This document shows, in pieces, positions 6,153-14,310 of a stretch of DNA of 25,309 nt. Each line of letters opens with the position of its first letter. Within the stretch, counting starts at the first letter, position 1. The notes below the pieces were generated by a model that did not search any database, was not told where the DNA came from, and was given only the letters and a program-made list of their open reading frames with translations. This DNA comes from Caldifarciminota bacterium (GTDB taxonomy: Bacteria > Hydrothermota > Hydrothermia > B15-G9 > DRBW01): contig DRBW01000204.1 in assembly GCA_011042705.1 (NCBI GenBank), forward strand, positions 1 to 25,309, written 5' to 3'. The translations under genes and the position numbers were made by a program.

Positions 6153-8401
6153 AGAAAACCAGGAAAAAGGGAAAATCCAGGGAGAAAAAGCCCTTCAGGC
6201 TTCCCCCTTATGCATATCCTGCTTTCATTTTCCTATTTGTCCTCTTTTTCTTCAGAGAGATCCTCTCGAGGAAATACTTCCTCTGGGAGGACATGATAGA
6301 ATATCTCTATCCCCTGCGTTTTTACCTGGTAAAAGCTCTGCACTCGGGCCATCTGCCTTTCTGGTCTCCTTACATTTTTTCCGGGATGCCCTTTCTCTCT
6401 GAGCCTCAGGCCGCCGTTTTTTACCCATTTAACCTCCTCCTTGTCCCTTTCTCTCCCGGCGGACACCTCTCCTTTTATCTCCTCGAGCTTCAGATAGTAC
6501 TCCACTTCCTGATTGCTGCTTTTTCGGCCTATTACCTCATGAGAAGATGGGGGGCATCACAGCTGGCCTCATCTGCCTCTGGGATCACCTACGCCTTCTC
6601 CAGCTTCCTTGTCCTCCACATAATTCACGGGATAATCGTGAACACCTTCGCCTGGTTCCCGCTCCTCCTCCTGGTTTTCGACAGGGCCCTCGAGAGATCG
6701 AGCCTCTTTTACAGCGTCCTCACGGGGATATTCCTGGGCTTTATAGCCCTGGCGGGTTATCCGCAGCTAATGGTTTATCTGGTCCTTTTCATGGGGCTCT
6801 ACCTCATCTATTTTCTCGTGGTCAGGAGAACACTCAAGGAAAGGTTCAGGCTCGTCCTGCTATTTGCCCTCATGATCCTGATTTTCGGAGGGCTCTGGCT
6901 GTGGCAGGTCATCCCCACCAATTTCATGAACGCCTTCACCGAGAGAAAGGTCCTCGATTTCGAGGCATCGGCGGAGAATTCGGTGAAGCCGCTGGTCCTT
7001 TTGATAAAGCTTCTCGTGCCCAAGTATTACGGGAGCATAAACGGGATACGCGGGGGGAATTTTTACTTCGGGGGCAACTACTGGTCCTACTGGGAGGCGG
7101 GAATCTACGTGGGGATCCTGCCCCTCCTGCTTTCCCTCTATTATCTTTTCAGGAGGAAAAGGGGTAAAGCATGGCTATTTGGGGCCATCGGCCTTTTCAG
7201 CCTCTGGTTTTCCATGGGCAAATACGGCGGACTCTATTACGTTCTCTATCACCTTCTTCCGCCCCTTCAGAAATTCAGGAATCCCCCGAGGTTTTCCGCC
7301 TTCTTTGTCCTGACCTTTTCCGTCCTCACCGGTTTCGCCATCGATTACCTCAGGAAAGCTGACCGCGGACTCCTCAGAGGGTTTCTGAAGTTACTCGGCG
7401 CGGCGGTGGTCTTCGCTCTTGCCCTCGAGATATACCTCAGGTTCGGCGGGACACCGTCAGATTACAGGGAAATGGTATACCACGGTGTCAGGCTTAAAGC
7501 TGTCAATGTTTTTCTCCTTATCTCCCTGCTGTCCTTTCTGCTCTTTTTCGCCTTTTACAGGACAGGGAACGAGCTTTACTTCACCCTGATACCTCTCCTC
7601 ATAGCTTTCGATCTCTATCTTTTCGGCCACGATTTCCCGCTGGGTGACAAGGATCCAGCGCGTTATTACGATAGAACGAAGCTTCCCGCCCGGGTCAGGA
7701 ATGACAGGGGTATTTTCAGGTTGAACATCAGAAAAGACGGCTATCTCTACCTCCCGAGGAACGCGGGCCCCATCGTGGGCTATGAGATAATCGACGGATA
7801 TGAGGTCCTGAAGCTCGATCGATACATCAAGTTCTACATGAACGCCCTTCCGGCCCTGAAGTTCGACCTTCTGAACGTCAAATACAGGCTGGACGTCGAT
7901 CTCGCCCGTAAGTCCATGGAGATCGTCGAGAACAAAAACCGCCTTCCGAGGGCGTTTCTCGTTAGGGAAGCGAGGTCTGTCGGTTTCGATGAGGCGCTCA
8001 GGGAGATAAAGAGCGGCGACTTCGACTATCGAAGCGTGGCTCTCGTGGAGTCCCTGGGCGTAGCGAGGAAGACCTATTCCGACAGCGGAACGGTTGAGGT
8101 TCTGGAGAAGTGGGACCAGGGTGATGTCTTTGAGGTGTCGGTCCCCGACAGCGCCTTTCTCGTTATCAGCGAGGTCTGGTATCCCGAGTGGAAGGTTCTT
8201 CTGGACGGGGAGGAGACGAGGTTTTATCCCGTCGACCTCACGCTGATGGGAGTTGAGATACCGCCGGGAAGGCACAGGGTGGAACTGAGGTTTTATCCTG
8301 GCAGTTTTTACATGGGTTTGAAACTCACCCTCTTGACATTGGTCCTTTCGGTGCTTTTACTATTAGTGTCTTTGAGAAGGGAAAGGAGAAGGGGGAGTTA
8401 A
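6149..8401 (+). CDS. YfhO-family large polytopic membrane protein
   Basis: A 750-residue protein: a basic N-terminus (KKTRKKGKSREKK), about a dozen hydrophobic segments through residue 500, a soluble, presumably extracytoplasmic domain at roughly 500-720, and a last membrane helix near 725-743 followed by a basic tail (RRERRR). The N-terminal part has the family pattern of a polar loop after helix 1 (LWEDMIEYLYPLRFYLVKAL) and FWSPYIFSGMPFLSEPQA. The soluble domain ends with a YPEWKVLLDGEE segment, also typical. The B. subtilis relative is linked to glycosylation of teichoic acid. Pairing with GtrA suggests transfer of a lipid-linked sugar to a cell-surface polymer; the substrate is unknown. 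It is translationally coupled to the GtrA-like gene. Confidence 0.87.
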   Translation: MKKTRKKGKSREKKPFRLPPYAYPAFIFLFVLFFFREILSRKYFLWEDMIEYLYPLRFYLVKALHSGHLPFWSPYIFSGMPFLSEPQAAVFYPFNLLLVPFSPGGHLSFYLLELQIVLHFLIAAFSAYYLMRRWGASQLASSASGITYAFSSFLVLHIIHGIIVNTFAWFPLLLLVFDRALERSSLFYSVLTGIFLGFIALAGYPQLMVYLVLFMGLYLIYFLVVRRTLKERFRLVLLFALMILIFGGLWLWQVIPTNFMNAFTERKVLDFEASAENSVKPLVLLIKLLVPKYYGSINGIRGGNFYFGGNYWSYWEAGIYVGILPLLLSLYYLFRRKRGKAWLFGAIGLFSLWFSMGKYGGLYYVLYHLLPPLQKFRNPPRFSAFFVLTFSVLTGFAIDYLRKADRGLLRGFLKLLGAAVVFALALEIYLRFGGTPSDYREMVYHGVRLKAVNVFLLISLLSFLLFFAFYRTGNELYFTLIPLLIAFDLYLFGHDFPLGDKDPARYYDRTKLPARVRNDRGIFRLNIRKDGYLYLPRNAGPIVGYEIIDGYEVLKLDRYIKFYMNALPALKFDLLNVKYRLDVDLARKSMEIVENKNRLPRAFLVREARSVGFDEALREIKSGDFDYRSVALVESLGVARKTYSDSGTVEVLEKWDQGDVFEVSVPDSAFLVISEVWYPEWKVLLDGEETRFYPVDLTLMGVEIPPGRHRVELRFYPGSFYMGLKLTLLTLVLSVLLLLVSLRRERRRGS

Positions 8402-8430
8402 AAGGGGCGTTGAAGACCGGCTTAGGATCA

Positions 8431-8464
8431 GGGGCGGCGTTTCCCGAAAGGGAAACGCCGCCCC
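8431..8464. terminator. Perfect GC-rich hairpin between convergent genes (likely bidirectional terminator)
   Basis: A 15-bp perfect inverted repeat, GGGGCGGCGTTTCCC, with a GAAA loop. It lies 30 nt after the YfhO-like stop and 25 nt after the minus-strand subtilase stop. No U-run follows on either side, so it is not a textbook intrinsic terminator; it may act through stem strength alone or protect the 3' ends. It resembles the hairpin at 24550-24584. Confidence 0.65.
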
Positions 8465-8489
8465 GCCATTTAATTCAGTTTCCGGTGAT

Positions 8490-11400
8490 CTACTTCTCTT
8501 TCGAACCCGATGTCTCTTTCTCCGTGCTGACTGTCGGGCAGCAGTTGGGCGCCGGTCCACCCGCAAAGAGATAATTGGCGAAATAGGTCAGGTCGCTGAT
8601 GGAGAGGGTACAGTCGCCGTTGACGTCTCCAGACATGTAAGGCATCGGAGCAGGTCCGCCGCCGAAGAGGAAGTTCGCGAGATAAGTCAGGTCGATGTAG
8701 TTGACGTTGCCGTCGGAATTGGCGTCTCCGCAGAGAAAGCCCGAATAAATCTGGATGCCGTAAACGGCATCGAGAGCCTCATCTTCGCTGGAGTTCTTGT
8801 AGACAGCCAGGACGTACCACCCGGAGATAGAAGGTGTATAGACGAAAGATTCGTCGCCTCCGGGTCCGTTGGAGTTGCCGCAGACCAGGAAATCCCCGCG
8901 CCCGTAATAACCCGTGTCAGGTCCAAAGAGGCCGAAGCCCAGGTTAGCATTTCCGCTCGAGTTCGTGAGGTAGAAATAGTATTCAGTTGTGTCGCTGAGC
9001 TGCACCTCGTAGATGTTCAGGAGCCTGTGGGGCGGAAGGTTCTGATCGCTCAGCATGACGGGCGGCACGAAGAGCCTGTCCTGTGAATCGGTGGCATCTA
9101 TATAGTAGTTATCATGGCCGCTAAGGTATCTTGTAACGGCGGGGTAGATCGAGTCGAGGGTCCCGCTGTATGCGGCCACAACGAAGTCCACGTTGGGACC
9201 CGCGTAATAAGAACCATCAGCGAGAACGCTGAAGCCCGACTCGCTGCCCGAGTAATCGGTATACAGCCTGAGGTCATAGTCTTCGTCATCGGTGGTCGGC
9301 GCTATCCCCACTCCATAGGCATACATGCCGGACCTACGGAACTTGTAGCCATCGCAGTTTGGATAGATCCCCGAGCCGTAATCAGGCGGCCTCGTGCTCA
9401 GATAGGGGACCTCCTTCTGGATCTCTATGGGTTTCCATACGAACTGATGCTCGTAGTAGTTATCGCTCTCATCAGATTCGGCTATGACGTTGTCGACGTC
9501 GATAGAATCGCCGATGGTATGTCTCCCGCCCTTTATCATCACGGGGACATTGGCGTGAATAAAGAGTTCACCCGGGTTGATGTTGTTGGCTGCCCAGGCT
9601 CCCCACCACGTGGGGACTCCATCGATGTAGAACTGATGTCTGAAAATCGTGTCGGTGGGAGCACTTCCGTTGTTGGTGCCCATCATATTCAGATAAGTGG
9701 TGTCGTCACTCGGAAGTTCCGGTGGAAGTGGACCGTAATAAGGACCTGTGTCAGAGGTATCTCTCGGGAAAACTGGATAGGGCCAGGCTGCGGGCTGATA
9801 GTGAGTGAGGTTCGGTTCCCCGACCAGGGAGACGGTTATGTCGAAGGTCGAAATGGCGCCATGATAGCCGTCCACGACCAGGTAGTAGGTTCCCGCCGGC
9901 GCATCGGGATAAGTGGCGAAGCTGTTCCCATAAGCCACAGCCGAGTTATTGTCACAGTCGTTCAGTATGAAGATGTCCACGTCATAAGGGTTGTTGAATA
10001 TATGGGCCTGTATCTCCGCCCCGCTATAGGGCACATCGAGCCGAAATACTATCTCTCTTCCCGTTTCGGTCCACGATGAAATGTTGTAATCGTCCCAGAA
10101 CATCGCGCCCTTGTACGTGCCCTGGGTGATGGTATCGCCGGGAGATATATCTATGGCTCTGGAACAGGGAGAAACGTCTTCCTTGCGTGCCCAGGCTACG
10201 GAGAGGTAAGTCGAGGTACCCGGGTCGAACCTGTACCTCGACACCCTGATTGTGTAATGCTGGGTAGTGGTTGCCACAAATTGACATATCTCATAGGAAT
10301 TGTCCCAGCTATTGCTCGTGGCCACGGGGATTTCATTTTCGTCGAGGACTATAAGATCGAGATCGGCGTTGAGCGTGTCACTCGAGTAGTTCGGGCCACC
10401 CGAAGCCGTGGCGTCCCAGCACAATACCACTCTCCAGGTATCTCCCTCGGTGGCATCAATGGCGTCCTCGTAATCGATGTAGCCGTCAGGATCGAAGCTC
10501 GACGGCGTCACAGAGGCTGTCCTGTACCAGGAGTTGATCACTGCAGTGACGGCCGTTGAGACGACGATCTCCCCGGCGCCATCCTTGTCATCATAAGCCG
10601 TCCAGCTCCCTCCGGAATTTGGCAGTTCAGGACCCTCAATATTGTGAAACGCTGAGGCCATGAGGATGGCCTTGACGGCCTCAGGCCAGTATTTGAGATT
10701 GTCATTCGCATCCATGAGGAGGGCGGCGGCACCCGCCACGGCGGGCGATGAGAAGCTCGTTCCGCTGTTTATATAGCCCGTCCAGGGTGATGATGTGCTC
10801 AACATGAGTACGTCCTCACCCAGCGCTACGAGCTCGGGCTTTTCCCTGTCGCTGTGTGTCGATACCGGATTGACGTATTGCGAGAAACTGGAGATATTAT
10901 CGTCGGACCAGAAGCCGTTGTCGTGGTCGTCCATGGAGCCGACTGTTATGACGTTATATGCATTGCCCGGATTGCCGACGTGAGTGTCCCCGCTGCAGTT
11001 ACCGGTGTTCCCTGCGCTGGTGACTATGCTTATCGCGTGCACCTTTATGAGGTAGTCGACCCACCGGGAGCGATCGTTCATCTCGCCCGAGTAAGCACAG
11101 CCGCCCCAGCTCATGTTTATCACATCGGCTCCCATGTTGATTGCCCAGAGAGCTGCTGAGTCGTAGGCAGCCAGGTTTCCGAACTCCTGGAAATTGGCGG
11201 ACAGCAGGGTATCGGCATGGTAGCTGACACCCCTGACCAGTCCTTCCTGGGAAGCGATGACACCGGCGACTCCGGTCGCGTGGGCTTCCACATTGGGACT
11301 CCAGGGCTTCCAGTAAACAACGGGAGGCAGGTAAGGATTGGCCGAGGAGACGCCGTCGTCCTCGTGAACACAGACGACAGTGTTTCTGCCGTCTATGCCC

Positions 11401-12047
11401 CCGAGCCAGGCGAAGGTGGCTCTCTCAGTTGTCGTGCCGTAATCGCTGTTTCTGTGGTCCTCAGTTGGCCCGTAAATCTTGACCACGGCGGGCTCCTGGC
11501 TTATCTCCCGGATGGCATCGGGGGTGAGCTTCGCGGTGACGAAAGGAGCGAGAGCACCCTGAGACGCCTTGAAGCCCATTTCCCTTATCCTCTCGGCGAT
11601 AGGCCTGGTGGCGGATTCTATGATCGGAAGAATTTTGCGGGTCCTTTCTATTCTGTCGGCCTTTGTCATGTTTTCTGACCTGGGATAGAGCTCGGAGGGA
11701 TCGGGACAAGCCAGCCAGATGGTTACCATGATGAGATCGTTTTTTCCGGCGGTTCTCAGGATGTCAAAGAGCCTTCTGTCGAGTTTTCCGTACCTCGTCT
11801 CCCTGGCGAAGGCTTCTCTCTGGAGCAGGTGATCGAGGATAACCTCTTTGCCGTTTTCGTCGTAGGCCTTTTCGTAAATCTTTCCCGTGGAAAGGTCCAT
11901 CAGCTTGTAGACGACGATGTCCATATTCAAATTTTCCAGGTGAACTACCGAACGGTTCAGAGCCCTTGCCCCGGGAACGGGAGATTCAAGGGAGTAGGCA
12001 AGAACAGCGGAGAACATGATCGATAAAAACAGGACTTTCAGTTTCAT
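8490..12047 (-). CDS. Secreted subtilisin-like (S8) serine protease with CARDB/PPC-like and dockerin-type regions
   Basis: A 1185-residue secreted protease. Signal peptide at 1-18 (MKLKVLFLSIMFSAVLAYS); a region of about 200 residues that resembles an inhibitory propeptide; then the S8 catalytic domain to about 450. The triad is D230 (in HEDDGV), H256 (in AHATGVAG) and S431 (in SGTSFSSP), with the oxyanion N347 in TSAGN. The D and H motifs deviate from the usual DTG and HGT. After it come beta-sandwich segments resembling PPC (about 640-740) and CARDB-like (about 750-860) domains. The end carries two Ca-binding dockerin-type repeats (GDANSDGNVNYIDLTYLANF and GDVNGDCTLSISDLTYFANY, about 1105-1165). 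It probably degrades extracellular protein or matures surface proteins. Its start overlaps the end of the upstream small gene by 4 bp. Confidence 0.93.
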   Translation of the reverse strand: MKLKVLFLSIMFSAVLAYSLESPVPGARALNRSVVHLENLNMDIVVYKLMDLSTGKIYEKAYDENGKEVILDHLLQREAFARETRYGKLDRRLFDILRTAGKNDLIMVTIWLACPDPSELYPRSENMTKADRIERTRKILPIIESATRPIAERIREMGFKASQGALAPFVTAKLTPDAIREISQEPAVVKIYGPTEDHRNSDYGTTTERATFAWLGGIDGRNTVVCVHEDDGVSSANPYLPPVVYWKPWSPNVEAHATGVAGVIASQEGLVRGVSYHADTLLSANFQEFGNLAAYDSAALWAINMGADVINMSWGGCAYSGEMNDRSRWVDYLIKVHAISIVTSAGNTGNCSGDTHVGNPGNAYNVITVGSMDDHDNGFWSDDNISSFSQYVNPVSTHSDREKPELVALGEDVLMLSTSSPWTGYINSGTSFSSPAVAGAAALLMDANDNLKYWPEAVKAILMASAFHNIEGPELPNSGGSWTAYDDKDGAGEIVVSTAVTAVINSWYRTASVTPSSFDPDGYIDYEDAIDATEGDTWRVVLCWDATASGGPNYSSDTLNADLDLIVLDENEIPVATSNSWDNSYEICQFVATTTQHYTIRVSRYRFDPGTSTYLSVAWARKEDVSPCSRAIDISPGDTITQGTYKGAMFWDDYNISSWTETGREIVFRLDVPYSGAEIQAHIFNNPYDVDIFILNDCDNNSAVAYGNSFATYPDAPAGTYYLVVDGYHGAISTFDITVSLVGEPNLTHYQPAAWPYPVFPRDTSDTGPYYGPLPPELPSDDTTYLNMMGTNNGSAPTDTIFRHQFYIDGVPTWWGAWAANNINPGELFIHANVPVMIKGGRHTIGDSIDVDNVIAESDESDNYYEHQFVWKPIEIQKEVPYLSTRPPDYGSGIYPNCDGYKFRRSGMYAYGVGIAPTTDDEDYDLRLYTDYSGSESGFSVLADGSYYAGPNVDFVVAAYSGTLDSIYPAVTRYLSGHDNYYIDATDSQDRLFVPPVMLSDQNLPPHRLLNIYEVQLSDTTEYYFYLTNSSGNANLGFGLFGPDTGYYGRGDFLVCGNSNGPGGDESFVYTPSISGWYVLAVYKNSSEDEALDAVYGIQIYSGFLCGDANSDGNVNYIDLTYLANFLFGGGPAPMPYMSGDVNGDCTLSISDLTYFANYLFAGGPAPNCCPTVSTEKETSGSKEK

Positions 12048-12481
12048 CTCGACTCCTCCGTATTTTTCCCGGTTACCTTTTTCGCCCTGAAGGAGTTGCC
12101 GCTCTTGATCCTGATGACTCTCTCTCCCGACTTTCTGTATTTCCAGGGGTGGAGGAATTTGTCAAGGGCGATCTGCGCTTCCCTGAGCCTGACCTGGTCG
12201 TTTTCCCTTCTGTACTTTTCGATGAGGTTTTCCAGCCGCTGCCTCTCGAGCCGTAATTTCATGGCTTCAACTTCCCTGTTGTAGGCCTCAGGGGAATCCT
12301 CTGCGTTTTTCAGGTAGAGGACTTTCTCCGAAGCATTGCCCTTTTCGACCCTGACGGCCTTTTCCCGATCGGGGCCGGAAGGTTTCGTCCTGCCTTCTCT
12401 CTCCACCGGCACTGCATCCTCAGCAGACAGCATTCCGCCGAGGAAGAGCAGAACCAGAAGAGAGCCGATGGATTTCCTCAT
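12044..12481 (-). CDS. Small secreted coiled-coil protein coupled to the subtilase
   Basis: A 145-residue protein of no recognised family. A signal peptide covers about residues 1-20 (MRKSIGSLLVLLFLGGMLSA). Residues 60-108 form a strongly charged helix likely to be coiled coil (EAMKLRLERQRLENLIEKY). A basic C-terminus follows. The start is ATG 12481, because a GGGAGG Shine-Dalgarno sits 5 nt before it; the in-frame GTG at 12487 overlaps that element. Its stop overlaps the subtilase ATG by 4 bp, so the two are made together and both are exported. A role as chaperone, inhibitor or surface partner of the protease is plausible but is inference from position only. Confidence 0.75.
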   Translation of the reverse strand: MRKSIGSLLVLLFLGGMLSAEDAVPVEREGRTKPSGPDREKAVRVEKGNASEKVLYLKNAEDSPEAYNREVEAMKLRLERQRLENLIEKYRRENDQVRLREAQIALDKFLHPWKYRKSGERVIRIKSGNSFRAKKVTGKNTEESR

Positions 12482-12485
12482 GGTC

Positions 12486-12492
12486 ACCTCCC
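12486..12492 (-). promoter_or_regulatory. Shine-Dalgarno that decides the start of the coiled-coil protein
   Basis: GGGAGGT on the minus strand, 5 nt before ATG 12481. Because the alternative GTG at 12487 lies inside it, the later ATG is the better start. Confidence 0.75.
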
Positions 12493-12896
12493 TATTTTCC
12501 CTGTGGATTCAAGGGAATTCGGTTTTCGCCAGGGCAGTAATGCACCCGGCGTTTTCCCGAAGAAATTGACAGATTAGCCAGACATGACGCAGTTCTCAGC
12601 GTGAGGGCGAGAAGGTTGAGGACGTTCGAGAGATCCCCATCTCCTGAAGGCTGTTCTTTCTCACCCCAACTTTCTTTCCTCGGCAAAGAACTACCTCCTC
12701 ATATCCAGATCCAGAAGTGCAGGACTCAGCTTCCTCTCGACCGATGGGGGAATCGGCCCGAAGGAAAGCATAAAATCCTGAATTATTGATATATGTGACG
12801 GGCGATTTTTTCAAGGGGAAGGCGAAATTTTAGCAGTTTGATGACAAAAGAAAATGTCTTCAGCACACGAATTAATGGAAGGGGTTGGGCATAAAA
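12493..12896. other. Intergenic region with no supported gene
   Basis: About 400 nt between the coiled-coil protein and tRNA-Ala(CGC). Short frames of 60-72 codons exist on both strands, but none has a ribosome binding site, a family pattern or codon use like the neighbours. I could not find a convincing promoter for the coiled-coil/subtilase pair here, although one must lie in this stretch unless transcription comes through the tRNA. No terminator hairpin is evident after the tRNA. Confidence 0.5.
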
Positions 12897-12969
12897 TGGA
12901 GCTGGGGGGATTCGAACCCCCGGCCTCAGGAGTGCGATTCCTGCGCTCTCCCAACTGAGCTACAGCCCC
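12897..12969 (-). tRNA. tRNA-Ala (anticodon CGC)
   Basis: A 73-nt cloverleaf on the minus strand. The acceptor GGGGCTG pairs with CAGCTCC and keeps the alanine-specific G3-U70. The anticodon loop reads ATCGCAC within a CAGGA/TCCTG stem, giving anticodon CGC. T arm is CGGGGGTTCGAATCCCCC. Discriminator A is at 12897; no CCA is encoded. Confidence 0.96.
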
Positions 12970-12993
12970 ATAAACGTTGTTCTTCGAATAAAT

Positions 12994-13022
12994 AGTTTAA
13001 CTTTTCAGGTCGGTTTAGTCAA
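12994..13022 (-). promoter_or_regulatory. Promoter of tRNA-Ala(CGC)
   Basis: Minus strand TTGACT (13022-13017), 17-nt spacer, TAAACT (12999-12994). The expected start site is about 12987, some 18 nt before the tRNA 5' end at 12969. Confidence 0.75.
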
Positions 13023-13378
13023 TACCGCGAAAAATTCATCGGAGGTCGATAATAGGAATGACACTTTTTATCACTTGCTGAGTCGTCTTTTGCAACTCTT
13101 TCGGATTCAGTATCACGTGGCTTCGAGGTCGCCGGGCTATAAGGCGAGGCTGTGCTGATGACAGGGACATGGTCAGGCAGGTAAGAGGGATCAGAGCGAG
13201 GTAAGACAGGTTGAAGATGAGGGCCGGTAGTGGTTTTTGCCCATCTTCGAGGACAGATGCGAGGGATCTAAATGGTATCGTGGAATTCAACAAAGGGCAG
13301 AAGATGAGAGTCACGACTTTCGCGGTCCTGAAGGGCAAATAGCTTCGATTCCGACCCCCGGGTAAACATCTTATTTAA

Positions 13379-13407
13379 GGGCACTGTTTGACCCGCAAGG
13401 GGCACTG
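13379..13407. repeat. Direct repeat GGGCACTG x2, 21-bp period
   Basis: GGGCACTG occurs at 13379-13386 and again at 13400-13407, exactly 21 bp apart (two helical turns). Such phasing would suit a dimeric or tandem DNA-binding protein. It may be chance. Confidence 0.35.
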
Positions 13408-13422
13408 ATAACTACCGGGATG

Positions 13423-13458
13423 ACGATAAATCGTTGAAAACTAATGAATTACGATTTA
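13423..13458. repeat. AT-rich inverted repeats around ACGAT / ATCGT
   Basis: ACGATAAATCGT (13423-13434) is a small palindrome. Its right half, TAAATCGT (13427-13434), is also the inverse of ACGATTTA (13451-13458) across 16 nt. The group ends 5 nt before a -35-like TTGATA at 13464, so it could be an operator for the rluB promoter. Speculative. Confidence 0.35.
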
Positions 13459-13463
13459 ACCCC

Positions 13464-13493
13464 TTGATAGTACGAAGCACAACGGTAAATAAT
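13464..13493 (+). promoter_or_regulatory. Candidate promoter of rluB
   Basis: TTGATA (13464-13469), 18-nt spacer, AATAAT (13488-13493); a 16-nt spaced TAAATA is an alternative. The start site would be near 13500, giving a leader of about 90 nt that contains the hairpin at 13543-13569. Confidence 0.4.
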
Positions 13494-13542
13494 AGACAAC
13501 TTGCAATGGAGGGAAATAAGAGACCGGCTATAGGGGGTAGTT

Positions 13543-13569
13543 GGCGGGGGCTCCTTCGGAGCCCCCGCC
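13543..13569 (+). terminator. GC-rich hairpin in the rluB leader (possible terminator or attenuator)
   Basis: GGCGGGGGCTCC pairs with GGAGCCCCCGCC around a 3-nt loop, a perfect 12-bp stem. A short pyrimidine tract (CTCTTTT) follows, and the rluB ATG lies 21 nt past the stem. It may end an upstream plus-strand transcript or attenuate rluB. The Shine-Dalgarno of rluB (AAGGGA) lies after the stem and is left free. Confidence 0.5.
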
Positions 13570-13590
13570 AGCCTCTTTTAAGGGAATTCC

Positions 13591-14304
13591 ATGAGACTCA
13601 ATAAATACCTGCAGTTATCCGGCGTGGCTTCCCGGAGAAAGGCCGATGAGCTCATAAAGAGCGGCCAGGTGACCGTAAACGGGGAGGTGGTGAGGGAACC
13701 GTGGCACGAGATCGATCCGGAAAAGGACCTCGTGTCGGTCAGGGGAAAGGCCATCCGGGCTATGGAGAGGCCTGTTTACTACGCTTTCTACAAACCCCGG
13801 GGAGTTACCTCGACGCTTTCCGACAGACACGCGAAAAAGACCCTCTCCGATTATTTTCCTCACGGGACCCCGAGGGTCTACCCCGTCGGCAGGCTCGACA
13901 GGGAATCGGAGGGTTTGATGCTTCTGACGAACGACGGCGATCTTTCTTACAGGCTGACCCATCCCAGATACGGGGTTATCAAGACTTACAGGGTCGCGGT
14001 TTCGGGGGGCCCGTTGACTGATGGAGAATTAATGAGGCTCAGGAGCGGAATTGTCCTCGATGACGGACCCTTCAGGCCGAAAAAAGTGGAAAAAACGGGT
14101 TCCCGGGAGCTCCTCATCGAGATATCGGAGGGCAGAAAAAGGGAGATAAGAAGGGCGATAAAATGTATAGGGAGGGAAGTCGAGAGGCTCGTCAGGGTGG
14201 CCATAGGTCCTCTGAGGCTTCCGGAAGAACTCAAGCCCGGCGAAATGCGCCCCCTCGATGAGGAGACGGTCAAAAAACTGAGGGAATCGGTGGGCCTTTC
14301 CTGA
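13591..14304 (+). CDS. rluB: RsuA/RluB-family rRNA pseudouridine synthase
   Basis: A 237-residue enzyme that converts a uridine in rRNA to pseudouridine. An N-terminal S4 RNA-binding domain (MRLNKYLQLSGVASRRKADE) covers about 1-55. The catalytic domain has the family motif GRLDRESEGLMLLTNDG with catalytic aspartate D103, and a C-terminal EGRKREIRR motif. Length matches RluB/RsuA members, and the S4 sequence is closest to RluB (23S rRNA), though the exact target cannot be told from sequence alone. An AAGGGA ribosome binding site precedes ATG 13591. The gene stands alone and ends 6 nt from the convergent permease gene. Confidence 0.93.
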   Translation: MRLNKYLQLSGVASRRKADELIKSGQVTVNGEVVREPWHEIDPEKDLVSVRGKAIRAMERPVYYAFYKPRGVTSTLSDRHAKKTLSDYFPHGTPRVYPVGRLDRESEGLMLLTNDGDLSYRLTHPRYGVIKTYRVAVSGGPLTDGELMRLRSGIVLDDGPFRPKKVEKTGSRELLIEISEGRKREIRRAIKCIGREVERLVRVAIGPLRLPEELKPGEMRPLDEETVKKLRESVGLS

Positions 14305-14310
14305 AGGTCT

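Larger units (their letters stand above)
13023..13542. other. Long intergenic region with no supported gene
   Basis: About 520 nt between the tRNA-Ala promoter and the rluB leader hairpin. A 100-codon minus-strand frame (13036-13338) has no ribosome binding site and no family likeness. A plus-strand frame ends with a protein-like stretch (GIVEFNKGQKMRVTTFAVLK, stop near 13341) but is closed upstream by TAA, so it may be a decayed fragment or chance. The right part holds the repeats at 13379-13407 and 13423-13458 and a candidate rluB promoter. Confidence 0.45.

Noticed and set aside
7457..8275. 272-codon minus-strand frame
   Set aside because: Antisense to the YfhO-like gene, which has coherent membrane and soluble domains; this frame has no signal or motif.
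8431..8464. Inverted repeats at 8431, 13543 and 24550 as transposon ends or CRISPR repeats
   Set aside because: They differ in sequence, are not in arrays, and flank no transposase; position after stop codons fits termination better.
9114..10079. 321-codon plus-strand frame
   Set aside because: Antisense to the subtilase beta-sandwich region; long because of high-GC codons, with no recognisable domain.
12565..12570. TTGACA on the plus strand as a promoter
   Set aside because: No acceptable -10 follows at 16-18 nt and no plus-strand gene lies downstream.
13036..13338. 100-codon minus-strand frame
   Set aside because: No ribosome binding site or homology pattern; a plus-strand frame here also looks protein-like only briefly, so neither is supported.
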